Shown here: piece by piece, positions 41,244-51,100 of the stretch
How the letters are laid out: each line of letters begins with the position of its first letter
How positions within the stretch are numbered: the first letter of the stretch is position 1
NCBI GenBank assembly: GCA_016722045.1
Contig: JADKGY010000029.1
Coordinates: 186,001 to 250,000 of the forward strand
Direction of reading: 5' to 3'
Origin: Candidatus Opimibacter skivensis
GTDB taxonomy: Bacteria; Bacteroidota; Bacteroidia; Chitinophagales; Saprospiraceae
DNA length: 64,000 nt
The notes under the pieces: generated by a model
What the model saw: only the letters and a program-made list of their open reading frames with translations
Databases searched by the model: none
What the model was told of the DNA's origin: nothing
Position numbers and translations under genes: made by a program

Positions 41244-44200
41244 ATGAGAAAAATATTTACACTATTGACTTTCATTACATTACTCTTTCAAATGCTGTCC
41301 GCACAAGGCACACGGTATCTTGATGAGGTTTTCACAGATGTAGTGAAGGTCCAAAACCAAATCTACAGTATCAATGTCACTGTAGTCACAGGTGCTCCTG
41401 CAGCTGACACGCTGAGATTCGATCTCTACATGCCGGCAGGCGATAATTGTACAGCTCGTCCTCTTGCTGTTGTTTTGCATACAGGTACATTTTTGCCACG
41501 TGGTTTTGTCGCCCCTACCGGTGACAAAGATGACTATGCCAATGTGCAGGTATGTGAAAGATTAGCAAAACAAGGTTATGTAGCTGCCGCTATCCAATAC
41601 CGTAAAGGCTGGAATCCGATTGCAGCCACAGATATTGTGCGACGCTCGACGATCATCAATGCTGCTTATCGTTCTATCCAGGACATGTATGCATTTATCC
41701 GGTATATGAATAAGACAGTAGTCGATTTCGGTAATCCTTACAATATTGATCCTAACCGCGTGGCCATTTTTGGTATCGGGACCGGTGGTTTTGTTGGTTT
41801 CAATGCAGCCGTCCTTTCGCAACAAGAAATCTATATTGACAAGTTCAGAGATCCTGTGACTGGTGTTCCATTTATCGACACTAATCTCGTAGGTGATCTC
41901 CATGGTATCAAAGCTGGTGCTATCAATATTCCTAACCACGTCGGTTATAGGGATGATTTTCAATTTGTTTTCGGACTCGATGGTGCAGTAGGTGATTCTT
42001 CATGGATGGAAGATGGTAAATCTGTTCCGCTTGTCGCTGCAGGAACTGTCACACATCCTACGACACCGTTTGGCATAGATCCGATTACAGGGGAGATCAA
42101 TTGTGAGCTTCCTGTTTTTGCCGGTGCCGGTACCGGTATTTTTGTAGTCAACATTGGTGGTTCGGCATGCATGATGAAGAAAGCCAACGCACTCGGCATC
42201 AACAATCCATTAAACAAATTACCTTACGATGATGCTGTCTCTGAGGCTATCCGAAACGATGCAAATAATTTTGGACAGGAACATCTCTGGGCGATTAACC
42301 TACCCGGCCCACAAACAGGCCCATGGGAATATTGGGATTCTACATTCTGGAAAACACGTCCTTACCCTCTCGACCCTACGAAATCAATCCATCAGGTGGC
42401 ACTGGCTACTAATCCTGATATGTCTCTTGAGAAAGCTAACCACTATATAGACACTGCAATGTGGTTCTTTAGTCCAAGAGCTTTTGCCGCATTAAAACTT
42501 AACGAGATCGTATGCTCCTGCAATGGCGTTGTTCCTGATCCTGGTGTTTTTTTAATTAATGATTTTGAATGCCAGCGCAATTATGGATTTGGTGCAGGTA
42601 ATGATAGATTGATGATCATGGACAATCCTGATCCCGATGCTGCCAACAACTCCGAAAAAGTAGGCGCGTATCGCGATCCCGCTCATGATTCCTTTGCCGC
42701 ACTCTGTGTTAATTTCGGCGGCAGTGTGGACCTCTCCACTTTTAATCAATTTAAGGTTGAAGTCAATAGTCCTGCAGCCGGTGTTCCTTTCCTTTTAAAA
42801 CTTGAAGGAGGTACCAGTCCTGGATATGAAGTTTGGACAAGTAATACAGTCGCCGGTAGTTGGGAGACACTCACAGCCGATTTTTCTTCACAGGCATCAG
42901 CGGATCATACAAGAGTATGTATGTTCCCGAATGGTGGTGTAGATACACCGGCTGAAGAAACATATCTCTTCGATAATCTCCGGATGGAAAAAGTAATTCC
43001 TCCTGTTCGATTTATTGATCCGGTTTTTACAGAAGTAACAAAGATCAGTAATCAGATCTACAGTGTAAATATCACGGTGGTCACAGGTGCTCCTGCTGCA
43101 GATACCCTTCGATATGATCTGTATTTACCTGCAGGAGATACATGTACTTCTCGTCCGCTTGCAGTGATCTTACATACAGGTACATTTTTACCCAGAGGTT
43201 TTGTGGCCCCGACCGGAGACAAAGATGATTATGCCAATGTCCAGATCTGTGAAAGACTGGCTAAACAAGGCTATGTAGCAGCAGCTATCCAATATCGCAA
43301 AGGATGGAATCCAATTGCAGCATCAGATATTGTTCGCCGTTCGACCATCATCAATGCGGCTTACCGATCGATCCAGGACATGTATGCCTTCATCCGGTAT
43401 ATGAATAAGACGGTTGTTGATTTTGGCAATCCATATAATATAGATCCGGACAGAGTAGCGATATTCGGTGTAGGTACAGGTGGCTTTGTAGGATTCAATG
43501 CCGCAGTCCTTTCACAGCAGGAAATCTATATAGACAAGTTCAGAGATCCGGTGACCGGTGTTCCATTCATTGACACAAATCTTGTCGGGGATCTTCATGG
43601 TATCAAAGCAGGTGCTATCAATATTCCTAATCATGTCGGTTACAGAGATGATTTCAAATTTGTATTCGGACTAGATGGCGCCGTAGGTGATTCTTCATGG
43701 ATGGACGATGGCAATTCTGTTCCATTGGTAGCTGCAGGAACAGTGACACATCCTACTACGCCTTATGGTATTGATCCGATCACTGGTGAGATCAATTGTG
43801 ACCTTCCAGTTTTTGCTGGCGCAGGGACTGGAATATTCGTAGTCAATATCGCAGGGTCAGCCTGCATGATGAGAAAGGCCAACGAATTGGGCATCAATAA
43901 TCCTTTGAAAAAACGTACATATGATGATCCGGTCTCCGAGGCTATCCGGAATGATGCTAATGGTTACGGACAGGAACATCTTTGGCCTATTAATCTTCCT
44001 GGCCCACAGACTGGTCCGTGGGAATATTGGGATTCTACATTCTGGAAGACTCGTCCATATCCACTCGATCCTACGAAATCAATTCATGAAGTTGCTCTTG
44101 CTACTAATCCTGATATGTCGATTGAAAAGGCTAACCATTATATCGACACAGCACTTTGGTTTTTCAGCCCCAGATCGTATGCAGCTTTAAAACTCAACGA

Positions 44201-44963
44201 AGTCGTATGCTCTTGTGTAGGTGTTGTACCTGACCCGAATATTAATATGGTCAATGATTTTGAATGCCAGCAGAATCATCCATTTGGTGCAGGAGCCGAC
44301 AGAATAATGACAATGGACAATCCGGACCCTGATGCTGCCGATCATTCTGAAAAAGTAGGAGCTTATCTTGATCCTGCGCACGATTCGTTTGCTGCACTAT
44401 GTGTTGATTTTGGCGGTAGTATTGATCTCTCGCCATTCAATATATTCAAAGTGGATGTCAATAGTCCTGCAGCTGGTGTGCCCTTCCTGTTAAAACTCGA
44501 AGGTGGTTCCAGTCCGGCAAAAGAAGTCTGGGTTAATAATACTGTTGCCGGAAGTTGGGAAACGCTTACGGCTGATTTCTCTTCAGAAGTATGTTCTGAC
44601 CACAGACGTGTCTGCATATTTCCGAATGGTGGTGTAGAAGCTCCGGATGAAGTTACTTATCTGCTTGATAACCTACGTTTTGAATCAAGTACGGCTATAT
44701 GTGACGGTCTGTTTACACCAAGTATCCAGACACTGGAAATTTCGCCAAACCCTGTTGATCAGATTCTCTACATCCGGAATCCGGGTGCTGCGGTTCATTT
44801 CAGACTATTCAATATATTGGGTCAAAGTGTCCTGTATATGAATGCTGAAAACCAGGATATCGCTATGATGAATGTCAGCGGTTATGCATCCGGTATCTAT
44901 ATGATAGGCGCTTATGATAAGCAAGGCAAGCTTATCGCGACCGCAAGGGTCATGAAGAATTAA
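41244..44963 (+). CDS. Secreted protein with two near-identical hydrolase-like + CBM-like units and a T9SS tail
   Basis: 1239 residues from ATG 41244 (signal peptide MRKIFTLLTFITLLFQMLSA). Two units of about 565 residues follow, over 90 percent identical in protein but with many silent differences in DNA. Each has an alpha/beta-hydrolase-like part (PLAVVLHTGTFLPRG, AAAIQYRKGWNPIA, DPNRVAIFGIGTGGFVGFNA) and a jelly-roll CBM-like part (VNDFECQ..., FLLKLEGGTSPGYEVW, VAGSWETLTADFSS). The nucleophile elbow is GIGTG or GVGTG instead of GxSxG, so no serine sits at the usual place. A T9SS tail (ISPNPVDQILYI) ends the protein. Catalysis is doubtful; binding of a glycan or ester is possible. Confidence 0.8.
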   Translation: MRKIFTLLTFITLLFQMLSAQGTRYLDEVFTDVVKVQNQIYSINVTVVTGAPAADTLRFDLYMPAGDNCTARPLAVVLHTGTFLPRGFVAPTGDKDDYANVQVCERLAKQGYVAAAIQYRKGWNPIAATDIVRRSTIINAAYRSIQDMYAFIRYMNKTVVDFGNPYNIDPNRVAIFGIGTGGFVGFNAAVLSQQEIYIDKFRDPVTGVPFIDTNLVGDLHGIKAGAINIPNHVGYRDDFQFVFGLDGAVGDSSWMEDGKSVPLVAAGTVTHPTTPFGIDPITGEINCELPVFAGAGTGIFVVNIGGSACMMKKANALGINNPLNKLPYDDAVSEAIRNDANNFGQEHLWAINLPGPQTGPWEYWDSTFWKTRPYPLDPTKSIHQVALATNPDMSLEKANHYIDTAMWFFSPRAFAALKLNEIVCSCNGVVPDPGVFLINDFECQRNYGFGAGNDRLMIMDNPDPDAANNSEKVGAYRDPAHDSFAALCVNFGGSVDLSTFNQFKVEVNSPAAGVPFLLKLEGGTSPGYEVWTSNTVAGSWETLTADFSSQASADHTRVCMFPNGGVDTPAEETYLFDNLRMEKVIPPVRFIDPVFTEVTKISNQIYSVNITVVTGAPAADTLRYDLYLPAGDTCTSRPLAVILHTGTFLPRGFVAPTGDKDDYANVQICERLAKQGYVAAAIQYRKGWNPIAASDIVRRSTIINAAYRSIQDMYAFIRYMNKTVVDFGNPYNIDPDRVAIFGVGTGGFVGFNAAVLSQQEIYIDKFRDPVTGVPFIDTNLVGDLHGIKAGAINIPNHVGYRDDFKFVFGLDGAVGDSSWMDDGNSVPLVAAGTVTHPTTPYGIDPITGEINCDLPVFAGAGTGIFVVNIAGSACMMRKANELGINNPLKKRTYDDPVSEAIRNDANGYGQEHLWPINLPGPQTGPWEYWDSTFWKTRPYPLDPTKSIHEVALATNPDMSIEKANHYIDTALWFFSPRSYAALKLNEVVCSCVGVVPDPNINMVNDFECQQNHPFGAGADRIMTMDNPDPDAADHSEKVGAYLDPAHDSFAALCVDFGGSIDLSPFNIFKVDVNSPAAGVPFLLKLEGGSSPAKEVWVNNTVAGSWETLTADFSSEVCSDHRRVCIFPNGGVEAPDEVTYLLDNLRFESSTAICDGLFTPSIQTLEISPNPVDQILYIRNPGAAVHFRLFNILGQSVLYMNAENQDIAMMNVSGYASGIYMIGAYDKQGKLIATARVMKN

Positions 44964-44985
44964 TTGTTCAATAAAGCTTTAAAAA

Positions 44986-45012
44986 AGCCGGCCCGATCAG
45001 GCCGGCTTTTTT
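44986..45012 (+). terminator. Intrinsic terminator after the duplicated hydrolase-like gene
   Basis: AGCCGGCC, loop CGATCA, GGCCGGCT, then a run of T. A textbook hairpin 22 bases after the stop codon. Confidence 0.9.
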
Positions 45013-45065
45013 ATTTAATTAAAGTCTTAAAATTTTTCATGCTTTTCACCGTTTTACTCCCTGAC

Positions 45066-45099
45066 AAAAGCCTGCATTCCAGTGTGTGTGCAGGCTTTT
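45066..45099 (+). terminator. Second hairpin terminator
   Basis: AAAAGCCTGCA and TGCAGGCTTTT arms around a 12-base loop, 54 bases after the first terminator and 40 bases before the BatA gene. The A-stem-T symmetry would allow either direction. Confidence 0.75.
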
Positions 45100-45138
45100 C
45101 TATTTCAATTGATTCTAGTAGATATCTTTGGCACCACG

Positions 45139-47151
45139 ATGCAGTTTTTATATCCTCCTTTTCTCTGGGCATTAACAGCACTTTCTATACCTATTGTCCT
45201 GCATCTATTCTATTTCAGGCGGTATAAGAAGATATATTTCAGCAGTTTACGTTTCCTTCGTGAAGTAAAGGAAGAGACCTCCGCCCGTAACCGGCTGCGG
45301 AATCTTTTAATCCTACTTTCCAGGCTTTTGGTTTTTGCTTTCATGATCCTGGCCTTCGCCCAGCCTTATATACCCATCAGTGAGACTCAAAAAGAAGGTA
45401 TTCATGATATCAGCATTTTTGTAGATAATTCATATTCCATGCAGTCCTTTGGCCAGGACCTGTCCCTATTCGACCGCTCCCGTCAGAAGGCAAAAGAGAT
45501 CATCATGGGATATGGCCAGGAAGATCATTTCCAGATCCTGGGACATGAATTGTCGCCTTCTCAGAATCTTTGGATCAGCAGAGATGAAGCATTACTCAGG
45601 CTGGAAGAAATGGAATTCACGCCTGAGGTCAAACCATTATCCGTAGTCACAGGCAGGCAAAAACAATCTTTCGCACGTGAAGATGGTTCACCTGTCGCAT
45701 GGATCATTTCAGATTTCCAAAAATCCATAACCGATTTTAATCAAGTGGATTCATTATATCCGCTAAACCTGCTTCCACTGAAAAGTGTCCAGGAGAAAAA
45801 CATAGCCATCGATAGTGCATGGTTTGAATCACCTCTTCAGACACTCAATCAGACGGCCCCACTTCTTTTTTCAATTCACAATTACACTGGAGAAGACGCA
45901 GATAATGTCCGTGTCACCGTGTCACTCGATGGACAGGAAAGACCAGAAGGATCAGTTGACATAGCCGGTGGAAAATTTAAAATTGACACCTCCAATATTA
46001 CAGTTCTTTCTACAGGATGGCATGAGGTAGCGATCAGGATCAGTGATTTCCCGGTGACATTTGATGATGCTTACTTTCTGACATTTTATGTGGAGCAGAA
46101 TTTAAAGATACTTTCGATCAATGACCATACGTCCAATGAAGCCGTATCTGCCGTATTTGCAAGTCAGAAAAATTTCATTCTTGATCAGTCTACTATCAAT
46201 AGTCTTGAATTTGCTTCACTGACGACGTATGACCTGATCATCCTTAACGAACTTCCATCTTTTTCATCCGGTCTCACATCTGTGTTGCATAAGTACGTGC
46301 AGGATGGCGGAAAGGTGCTCTTCTTTCCTGCCGCCAATGGTTCTCTTGATTCATACAATTCCCTGATGACCATAATGGGTGCCGGTAAGCTGCAACCATT
46401 TGCAACACAAGAGAGACAAGTAGGTAAGATCAATACAGAAGCCTATGTCTATCACAACGTATTCAGCAGGACGAGGTCTAACATGAGATTGCCTAAAGTA
46501 AGTGCTTCATTTCCGATCGAAGGGTCGGGCAGCAGAGGCCAGTCATTACTATCCTTCAGGGACGGTGGCGATCTCATTACATTTTACACACCAGGTAAAG
46601 GCGCATTTTGTGTAGTCACAGCACCACTCGATCAGAAAATAAATGATCTCTCATTACAACCTGAAGTATTTGTTCCATTACTTTACAAGATGTCCCTTTA
46701 TTCATCCGACGAACGCAATCTGGCATACACTATCGGTAAAGATCAATTGATCCCAATGGATAAATCTAAAATCGATATTGACAAAGACATACAGATCAAA
46801 GGTTCGGCGCAATTCATTCCCGGGATATCGGCATTAGGTTCAAAAATTCTTCTTGATGTACAGGGCCAGGTGAAGGAAGCCGGTTTTTATAAAGTCACAC
46901 AACGGGATTCAGTCATATCTTCACTGGCATTCAATTATGACAGAAGAGAATCGGATCTTACACTGGCAAATGTAGAGGAACTGGCAAAAAATAAAATGCT
47001 TAAGATCTGGACAGATGAGGAGAAAACGGATTTTACACAATTGATTGAAGAAACACGACAGGGAAAGCAACTTTGGAAATGGTGTATTATCCTCAGCCTG
47101 ATTTTTATCGCCATGGAGATCGCGTTGATCAGGTTGTGGAAAAATCGGTAA
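45139..47151 (+). CDS. BatA-domain / VWA-like inner-membrane protein
   Basis: 670 residues from ATG 45139; the frame is open to 45082 but the conserved family start is MQFLYPPFLWALTALSIPIV. The N-terminal double membrane segment with LHLFYFRRYKKIYFSSLRFL is the Bacteroidota BatA-type anchor domain. A VWA-like domain follows with SIFVDNSYSMQSF (the DxSxS metal site). Then come beta domains, a GATase1-like segment around KVLFFPAANGSLDSYN, and a C-terminal membrane helix (WCIILSLIFIAMEIALI). The function is unknown; related Bat proteins are linked to aerotolerance. Confidence 0.85.
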   Translation: MQFLYPPFLWALTALSIPIVLHLFYFRRYKKIYFSSLRFLREVKEETSARNRLRNLLILLSRLLVFAFMILAFAQPYIPISETQKEGIHDISIFVDNSYSMQSFGQDLSLFDRSRQKAKEIIMGYGQEDHFQILGHELSPSQNLWISRDEALLRLEEMEFTPEVKPLSVVTGRQKQSFAREDGSPVAWIISDFQKSITDFNQVDSLYPLNLLPLKSVQEKNIAIDSAWFESPLQTLNQTAPLLFSIHNYTGEDADNVRVTVSLDGQERPEGSVDIAGGKFKIDTSNITVLSTGWHEVAIRISDFPVTFDDAYFLTFYVEQNLKILSINDHTSNEAVSAVFASQKNFILDQSTINSLEFASLTTYDLIILNELPSFSSGLTSVLHKYVQDGGKVLFFPAANGSLDSYNSLMTIMGAGKLQPFATQERQVGKINTEAYVYHNVFSRTRSNMRLPKVSASFPIEGSGSRGQSLLSFRDGGDLITFYTPGKGAFCVVTAPLDQKINDLSLQPEVFVPLLYKMSLYSSDERNLAYTIGKDQLIPMDKSKIDIDKDIQIKGSAQFIPGISALGSKILLDVQGQVKEAGFYKVTQRDSVISSLAFNYDRRESDLTLANVEELAKNKMLKIWTDEEKTDFTQLIEETRQGKQLWKWCIILSLIFIAMEIALIRLWKNR

Positions 47152-47478
47152 TCAGTAGGCAGTATTCAGTAATTAGTAAAAAGTAGTTTGAATTAGCGCA
47201 ATTTGCGGCAAGAAAGTGAATAGTGAGTAACGAATAGGAAAAGGAATAGTGAATAGTATTGACAGGGCTTGCCCCTGTCTGTATAAAACACTTAAGTGAA
47301 AAAGAATCACAGTGTATAACACCTAAGTGAAATAGTGAATGGCGTCAGATGAAATGAAAATAAATTGCATTAATCTGCGAAATTTGTGGTGAGAAAAAGG
47401 GATGCCGGATAAATCAATCAATGTGAATAGTTTCTTTGCGCCTTTGCGGCTTTGCGAGAAAATTTTTTAAACGCTGAT
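47152..47478. other. Intergenic region of degenerate short repeats
   Basis: Contains CAGTATT units right after the stop, GAATAGTGA units (47218-47262), a CACTTAAGTGAA/CACCTAAGTGAAA pair (47289-47335) and three CTTTGCG(C/G)C units (about 47433-47458) just before the next start. No gene is apparent. Confidence 0.6.
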
Positions 47479-48735
47479 ATGAAGATTCTAATCAAAAAAG
47501 CGACCATCATCAATCAGGGGCAAGAGCCTGTCAAAAGGGATATCCTGATTGAAAATGGAAAGATCACCAACATTGCGAAATCGATTTCGGACGATAAAGC
47601 AAAAATCATCGAATCTGATGATCTCCATGTTTCACCGGGATGGATTGATATCGGCGCTCAACCCGGTCAACCGGGATATGAATATCGCGAGACTTTTCTA
47701 TCCATCGGCAATGCAGCGCGTGCAGGTGGTTATACTTCACTCGCCACTTTTCCAAGGAACAATCCACCTATACAAAGCAGAATTGAAATAGAATATATTC
47801 TGCAGCTTAATGAATCACTTCCTGTTCATATTTATCCGGTTGGTGCGGTTTCACAAGAACTCGCCGGGAAAGACTTAACAGAGATGATGGATATGGTGTC
47901 CATCGGTGCCATAGCCTTCAGTGACGGACGTAAAAGCCCGATTGAAACAAGCCTGCTGACAAGGGCACTCGAATATGTGATTCCACTCGGTGTAGTCATT
48001 ATTGATTTCCCACTTGATCGAAGTTTTACAACAGAAGGACAGATACATGAAGGAAAAATAAGTGCTTCGATGGGCCTCACAGGCATACCATCTGTGGCAG
48101 AAGACGTGATCGTACAGCGTGATATGCAACTCCTGGCCTATACAAAAGGCAAGCTTCATCTTCATGCAGTTTCATCAGGCTCATCAATGCCGTTCATTCA
48201 AAAGGCTCGCGGAGAAAATCTGAATGTGACGTGTGATGTCCCGGCCATGCATCTTTTATTAGAAGACAAAGATGTGGGTGATTTCGATAGTTACAAAAAA
48301 GTACTCCCCCCTTTTCGTGCACAAAAGGACAGGAAATCTTTGATTAAAGCGTTGAAAGATGGAATCGTTGATCACATCTCCTCCATTCATACACCCCTTG
48401 AAATTGAAGCTAAAGATTGTGAGTTTACATATGCTTCATTTGGTTCGATAGGTCTGGAAACTGCTTTTGCTACAGCCAATACGGTGCTAAAGGATGTCAT
48501 GCCAGTGCGTGATATCATCGATAAATTTTGTTTTGGCCCTGCAAGGATACTGGGTCTGACTGTGCCTCCTATTGAAAAAGGAGGAGTTGCAAATCTTACC
48601 TTTTTTGATCCGGGGAAGGAATGGTCCTATAATGGCTCACAGCATTCGCTTTCAAACAATGATGCATTGGTGGGAACAAAGTTCACCGGGAAGGTGATCG
48701 GTACCTTTTCTAAAGGACGTCTATTGATTAATTGA
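47479..48735 (+). CDS. Dihydroorotase-like amidohydrolase lacking the metal-binding HxH
   Basis: 418 residues from ATG 47479 (MKILIKKATIINQGQEPVK). The amidohydrolase framework of multifunctional-type dihydroorotase is clear: VSPGWIDIGAQPGQPGYEYR, FGSIGLETAFATANTVLKD and a C-terminal beta domain. The metal-binding histidines of the usual DxHxH are absent (DIGAQ), and the catalytic TDHAPH is replaced by SSIHTPL. It is therefore probably a non-catalytic dihydroorotase homologue; in other bacteria such proteins assemble with aspartate transcarbamoylase. DUF4199 and GT2 genes follow closely. Confidence 0.82.
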   Translation: MKILIKKATIINQGQEPVKRDILIENGKITNIAKSISDDKAKIIESDDLHVSPGWIDIGAQPGQPGYEYRETFLSIGNAARAGGYTSLATFPRNNPPIQSRIEIEYILQLNESLPVHIYPVGAVSQELAGKDLTEMMDMVSIGAIAFSDGRKSPIETSLLTRALEYVIPLGVVIIDFPLDRSFTTEGQIHEGKISASMGLTGIPSVAEDVIVQRDMQLLAYTKGKLHLHAVSSGSSMPFIQKARGENLNVTCDVPAMHLLLEDKDVGDFDSYKKVLPPFRAQKDRKSLIKALKDGIVDHISSIHTPLEIEAKDCEFTYASFGSIGLETAFATANTVLKDVMPVRDIIDKFCFGPARILGLTVPPIEKGGVANLTFFDPGKEWSYNGSQHSLSNNDALVGTKFTGKVIGTFSKGRLLIN

Positions 48736-48775
48736 TATATTTGAATCCTCACTCACCTTTTAACTAAAACGAAAC

Positions 48776-49303
48776 ATGTCAACTACGCTTAAATGGGGAC
48801 TTATCACCGGTATGGTGTATATTATTTTTTCACTGGGCTCCAATATGTTGGGCGTTCAGGAAAGTGGTAATAAAATACTTGGGTTTGGAATGGGTGCCCT
48901 TATCCTGGTGGCCACTTATTTTCCTATTTACCTGGGTGTCAAGGAAGCCCGCGAGCAGGATCTTGGTGGATACATCACCCTCGGACAGGGATTTTTGACA
49001 GGATTCAAGATTGCTGTGATAGCAGGTGTCATTTCAGCCATTTTTACCCTCATCTATACTAAAGTAATCGATCCTAATTTTATCGATAATATGATGTCCA
49101 AAATAGAGGATCAATGGGATAAAGCAGGAATGCCGGAAGAAAGTAAGGATATGGCCCGCAAATGGACAACTATATTTATGACGCCTATCGCTTTTTCAGT
49201 CATGTCACTGCTCAGTGCATTATTTTGGGGTCTAATTAAAGGAGTTGTAGCCGGGGCTATGCTCAAAAAAGAAGCTCCGCCTTCAACCATGCCCGGAGCC
49301 TGA
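48776..49303 (+). CDS. DUF4199 membrane protein
   Basis: 175 residues, four hydrophobic segments (about 6-24, 34-52, 73-97, 136-160) with a charged loop between the third and fourth (IEDQWDKAGMPEESKDMARK). This is the DUF4199 pattern found in Bacteroidota next to a GT2 gene. The function is unknown. It starts 40 bases after the dihydroorotase-like gene and ends 8 bases before GT2, so the three form an operon. Confidence 0.82.
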   Translation: MSTTLKWGLITGMVYIIFSLGSNMLGVQESGNKILGFGMGALILVATYFPIYLGVKEAREQDLGGYITLGQGFLTGFKIAVIAGVISAIFTLIYTKVIDPNFIDNMMSKIEDQWDKAGMPEESKDMARKWTTIFMTPIAFSVMSLLSALFWGLIKGVVAGAMLKKEAPPSTMPGA

Positions 49304-49311
49304 TACAATCT

Positions 49312-50289
49312 ATGTCGCAATCAGGTATCGCCTTATCTATAGTTATTCCCGTCTTCGACGAAAGAGATTCGTTGCCCGAACTCATGGCCTGGATCGAAAA
49401 AGTAATCACGACAAATGCTATTGAACCTGCAGAAGTAATATTTATCGATGATGGTAGTGCTGATGATTCATGGAAAGTAATCACAGAACTGCAGCAAACG
49501 TATCCACGCATCAAGGCGATTCGTTTCAGACGCAATTATGGCAAATCAGCTGCACTTCAAAAAGGATTTGAAGCGGCCGGTGGTGAAGTTGTCATCACGA
49601 TGGATGCAGATCTTCAGGACTCACCGGAAGAAATTCCGGAGTTGATGAAAATGATCAACGAAGAAAATTATGATCTTGTCAGCGGATGGAAGAAAAACAG
49701 GAAAGATCCGGTCAGCAAACGCTGGCCATCAAAATTTTTCAATGCTGTAACACGTAGTGCGAGCGGTATAAAACTTCATGATTTCAATTGCGGATTGAAA
49801 GCCTATAAAAATGAAGTTGTGAAAAACATAGAGGTCTACGGCGAAATGCATCGATACATTCCCGTGATGGCCAAATGGTCCGGTTTCAAAAAAATCGGTG
49901 AAAAAGTAGTTCAGCATCAGGCCCGAAAATATGGGAAAAGTAAATTCGGCTGGCAACGCATGATCAACGGCTTCCTGGACATCATGTCGATCATGTTCGT
50001 TGGCAAATTCGGTAAACGGCCAATGCATTTCTTTGGAACATTGGGTATAATATTTTTTATGATTGGCTTTGGCATCCTGGGTTATCTCAGCATCTTAAAA
50101 CTAGGTCGCAATATTTTTAAGATTTCAGAACGGCCCGTCTTTTTCTTTGGAATCCTCACGCTGATCATTGGCGCACAGATGTTCCTCACAGGATTTTTAG
50201 CAGAAATGATCAGTCGCAATGGCCCCTCGCGAAATAAATATCGGATATCGGATACGATTGGAATTGATATGAAGCATCTGGAAGATTAA
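49312..50289 (+). CDS. Family 2 glycosyltransferase with membrane tail
   Basis: 325 residues. The GT-A domain shows LSIVIPVFDERDSLPELMAW, EVIFIDDGSADDSW, VVITMDADLQDSPEEIPEL and VSGWKKNRKDP; the two acidic motifs bind the nucleotide sugar and metal. Two C-terminal membrane helices (about 233-258 and 270-297) anchor it to the inner membrane, as in dolichol-phosphate-mannose-synthase-like and ArnC-like enzymes that charge a polyprenyl phosphate. The sugar cannot be told. Confidence 0.9.
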   Translation: MSQSGIALSIVIPVFDERDSLPELMAWIEKVITTNAIEPAEVIFIDDGSADDSWKVITELQQTYPRIKAIRFRRNYGKSAALQKGFEAAGGEVVITMDADLQDSPEEIPELMKMINEENYDLVSGWKKNRKDPVSKRWPSKFFNAVTRSASGIKLHDFNCGLKAYKNEVVKNIEVYGEMHRYIPVMAKWSGFKKIGEKVVQHQARKYGKSKFGWQRMINGFLDIMSIMFVGKFGKRPMHFFGTLGIIFFMIGFGILGYLSILKLGRNIFKISERPVFFFGILTLIIGAQMFLTGFLAEMISRNGPSRNKYRISDTIGIDMKHLED

Positions 50290-50296
50290 TATTTAA

Positions 50297-50767
50297 TCAA
50301 TATTGAATCCCCACCTTCTTAAAAATAAAACTCAACAACCACGCAGGTCCGATCAGAAGAAACTGAAGATCCTGAAAAAAAGAGGGTTTCTTTCCTTCTA
50401 TTTTATGTCCGATAAATTGTCCGATCCACGCGGTGACAAAAATAATGACACCCCACAATGCCAGCTTACCTGCATTAAAATCTGACCATGCATACATCGT
50501 ATTGATGGCCCAGATCATGACTGTTCCGATCATCAAAAAGCCCGTGAACATAATCATAGAAAGCCTTGCATAATAAATTAATGCAAGTACAAGTATGACC
50601 ATCGCCCAATTTGTAAAAAATGTCCGCTCACTAAAAAACGGAATTGAGTATAACATCGTGAACAAGCTGAACATGATCAGCGGAACACACACCCAGTGAA
50701 TCAGCTTATTCGTAGCATTCATATGGCTTTCTCCATACTTGCCGAGGAGCATATCGATTTGTTTCAT
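50297..50767 (-). CDS. Mpo1/YGL010w-like membrane protein
   Basis: 156 residues from ATG 50767 (MKQIDMLLGKYGESHMNATN). Four hydrophobic segments and the histidine motifs GESHMNATNKLIHWVCVPLI and QFIGHKIEGKKPSFFQDLQF identify the family. Yeast Mpo1 is an iron-dependent dioxygenase that alpha-oxidises 2-hydroxy fatty acids; bacterial members are uncharacterised. It is convergent with the GT2 gene, only 7 bases apart. Confidence 0.82.
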   Translation of the reverse strand: MKQIDMLLGKYGESHMNATNKLIHWVCVPLIMFSLFTMLYSIPFFSERTFFTNWAMVILVLALIYYARLSMIMFTGFLMIGTVMIWAINTMYAWSDFNAGKLALWGVIIFVTAWIGQFIGHKIEGKKPSFFQDLQFLLIGPAWLLSFIFKKVGIQY

Positions 50768-50805
50768 ACCTGACGGATTTTCAAATAGAAATATAACCAA
50801 TTTCT

Positions 50806-50951
50806 CAGAGAGTGAGAGGAGTGAGAAAGTGAGAAAGTGAGAGAGAGAGGGTGAGAGAGTGAGAGGATGAGAGAAGTGAGAGAGTAAGAGAAGTGAGAGA
50901 GTGAGAGAAGTGAGAGAGTGAGAGAAGTGAGAGAGTGAGAGAGTGAGAGAA
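50806..50951. repeat. Purine-rich tandem repeat (GTGAGAGA/GTGAGAGAA)
   Basis: About 16 units of GTGAGAGA with occasional extra A, 145 bases long. It lies in the leader region between the Mpo1-like gene and the HMG-CoA-lyase-like gene. Confidence 0.85.
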
Positions 50952-50960
50952 TTTATTTAG

Positions 50961-51031
50961 CTCCGTAGGAGCGACATCTCTGTAGCACGAAGTGCGAAAG
51001 AGGTTTTTTTTGAGCTCCGTAGGAGCGGTAT
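50961..51031 (+). repeat. Dispersed double-palindrome element (AGCTCCGTAGGAGC type), copy 2
   Basis: AGCTCCGTAGGAGCG, then TCTCTGTAGCACG, AAGTGCGAAAGAGG, and a second GAGCTCCGTAGGAGCG. It matches copy 1 at 5037-5121 in order and spacing. CGCTCTCA repeats fill the remaining 40 bases before the gene. Confidence 0.75.
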
Positions 51032-51100
51032 ATTTTCCATGTTTCTCTCACGCTCTCACGCTCTCACGCTTCTCACAAAATCCCCTATTTTTACCCGGAG

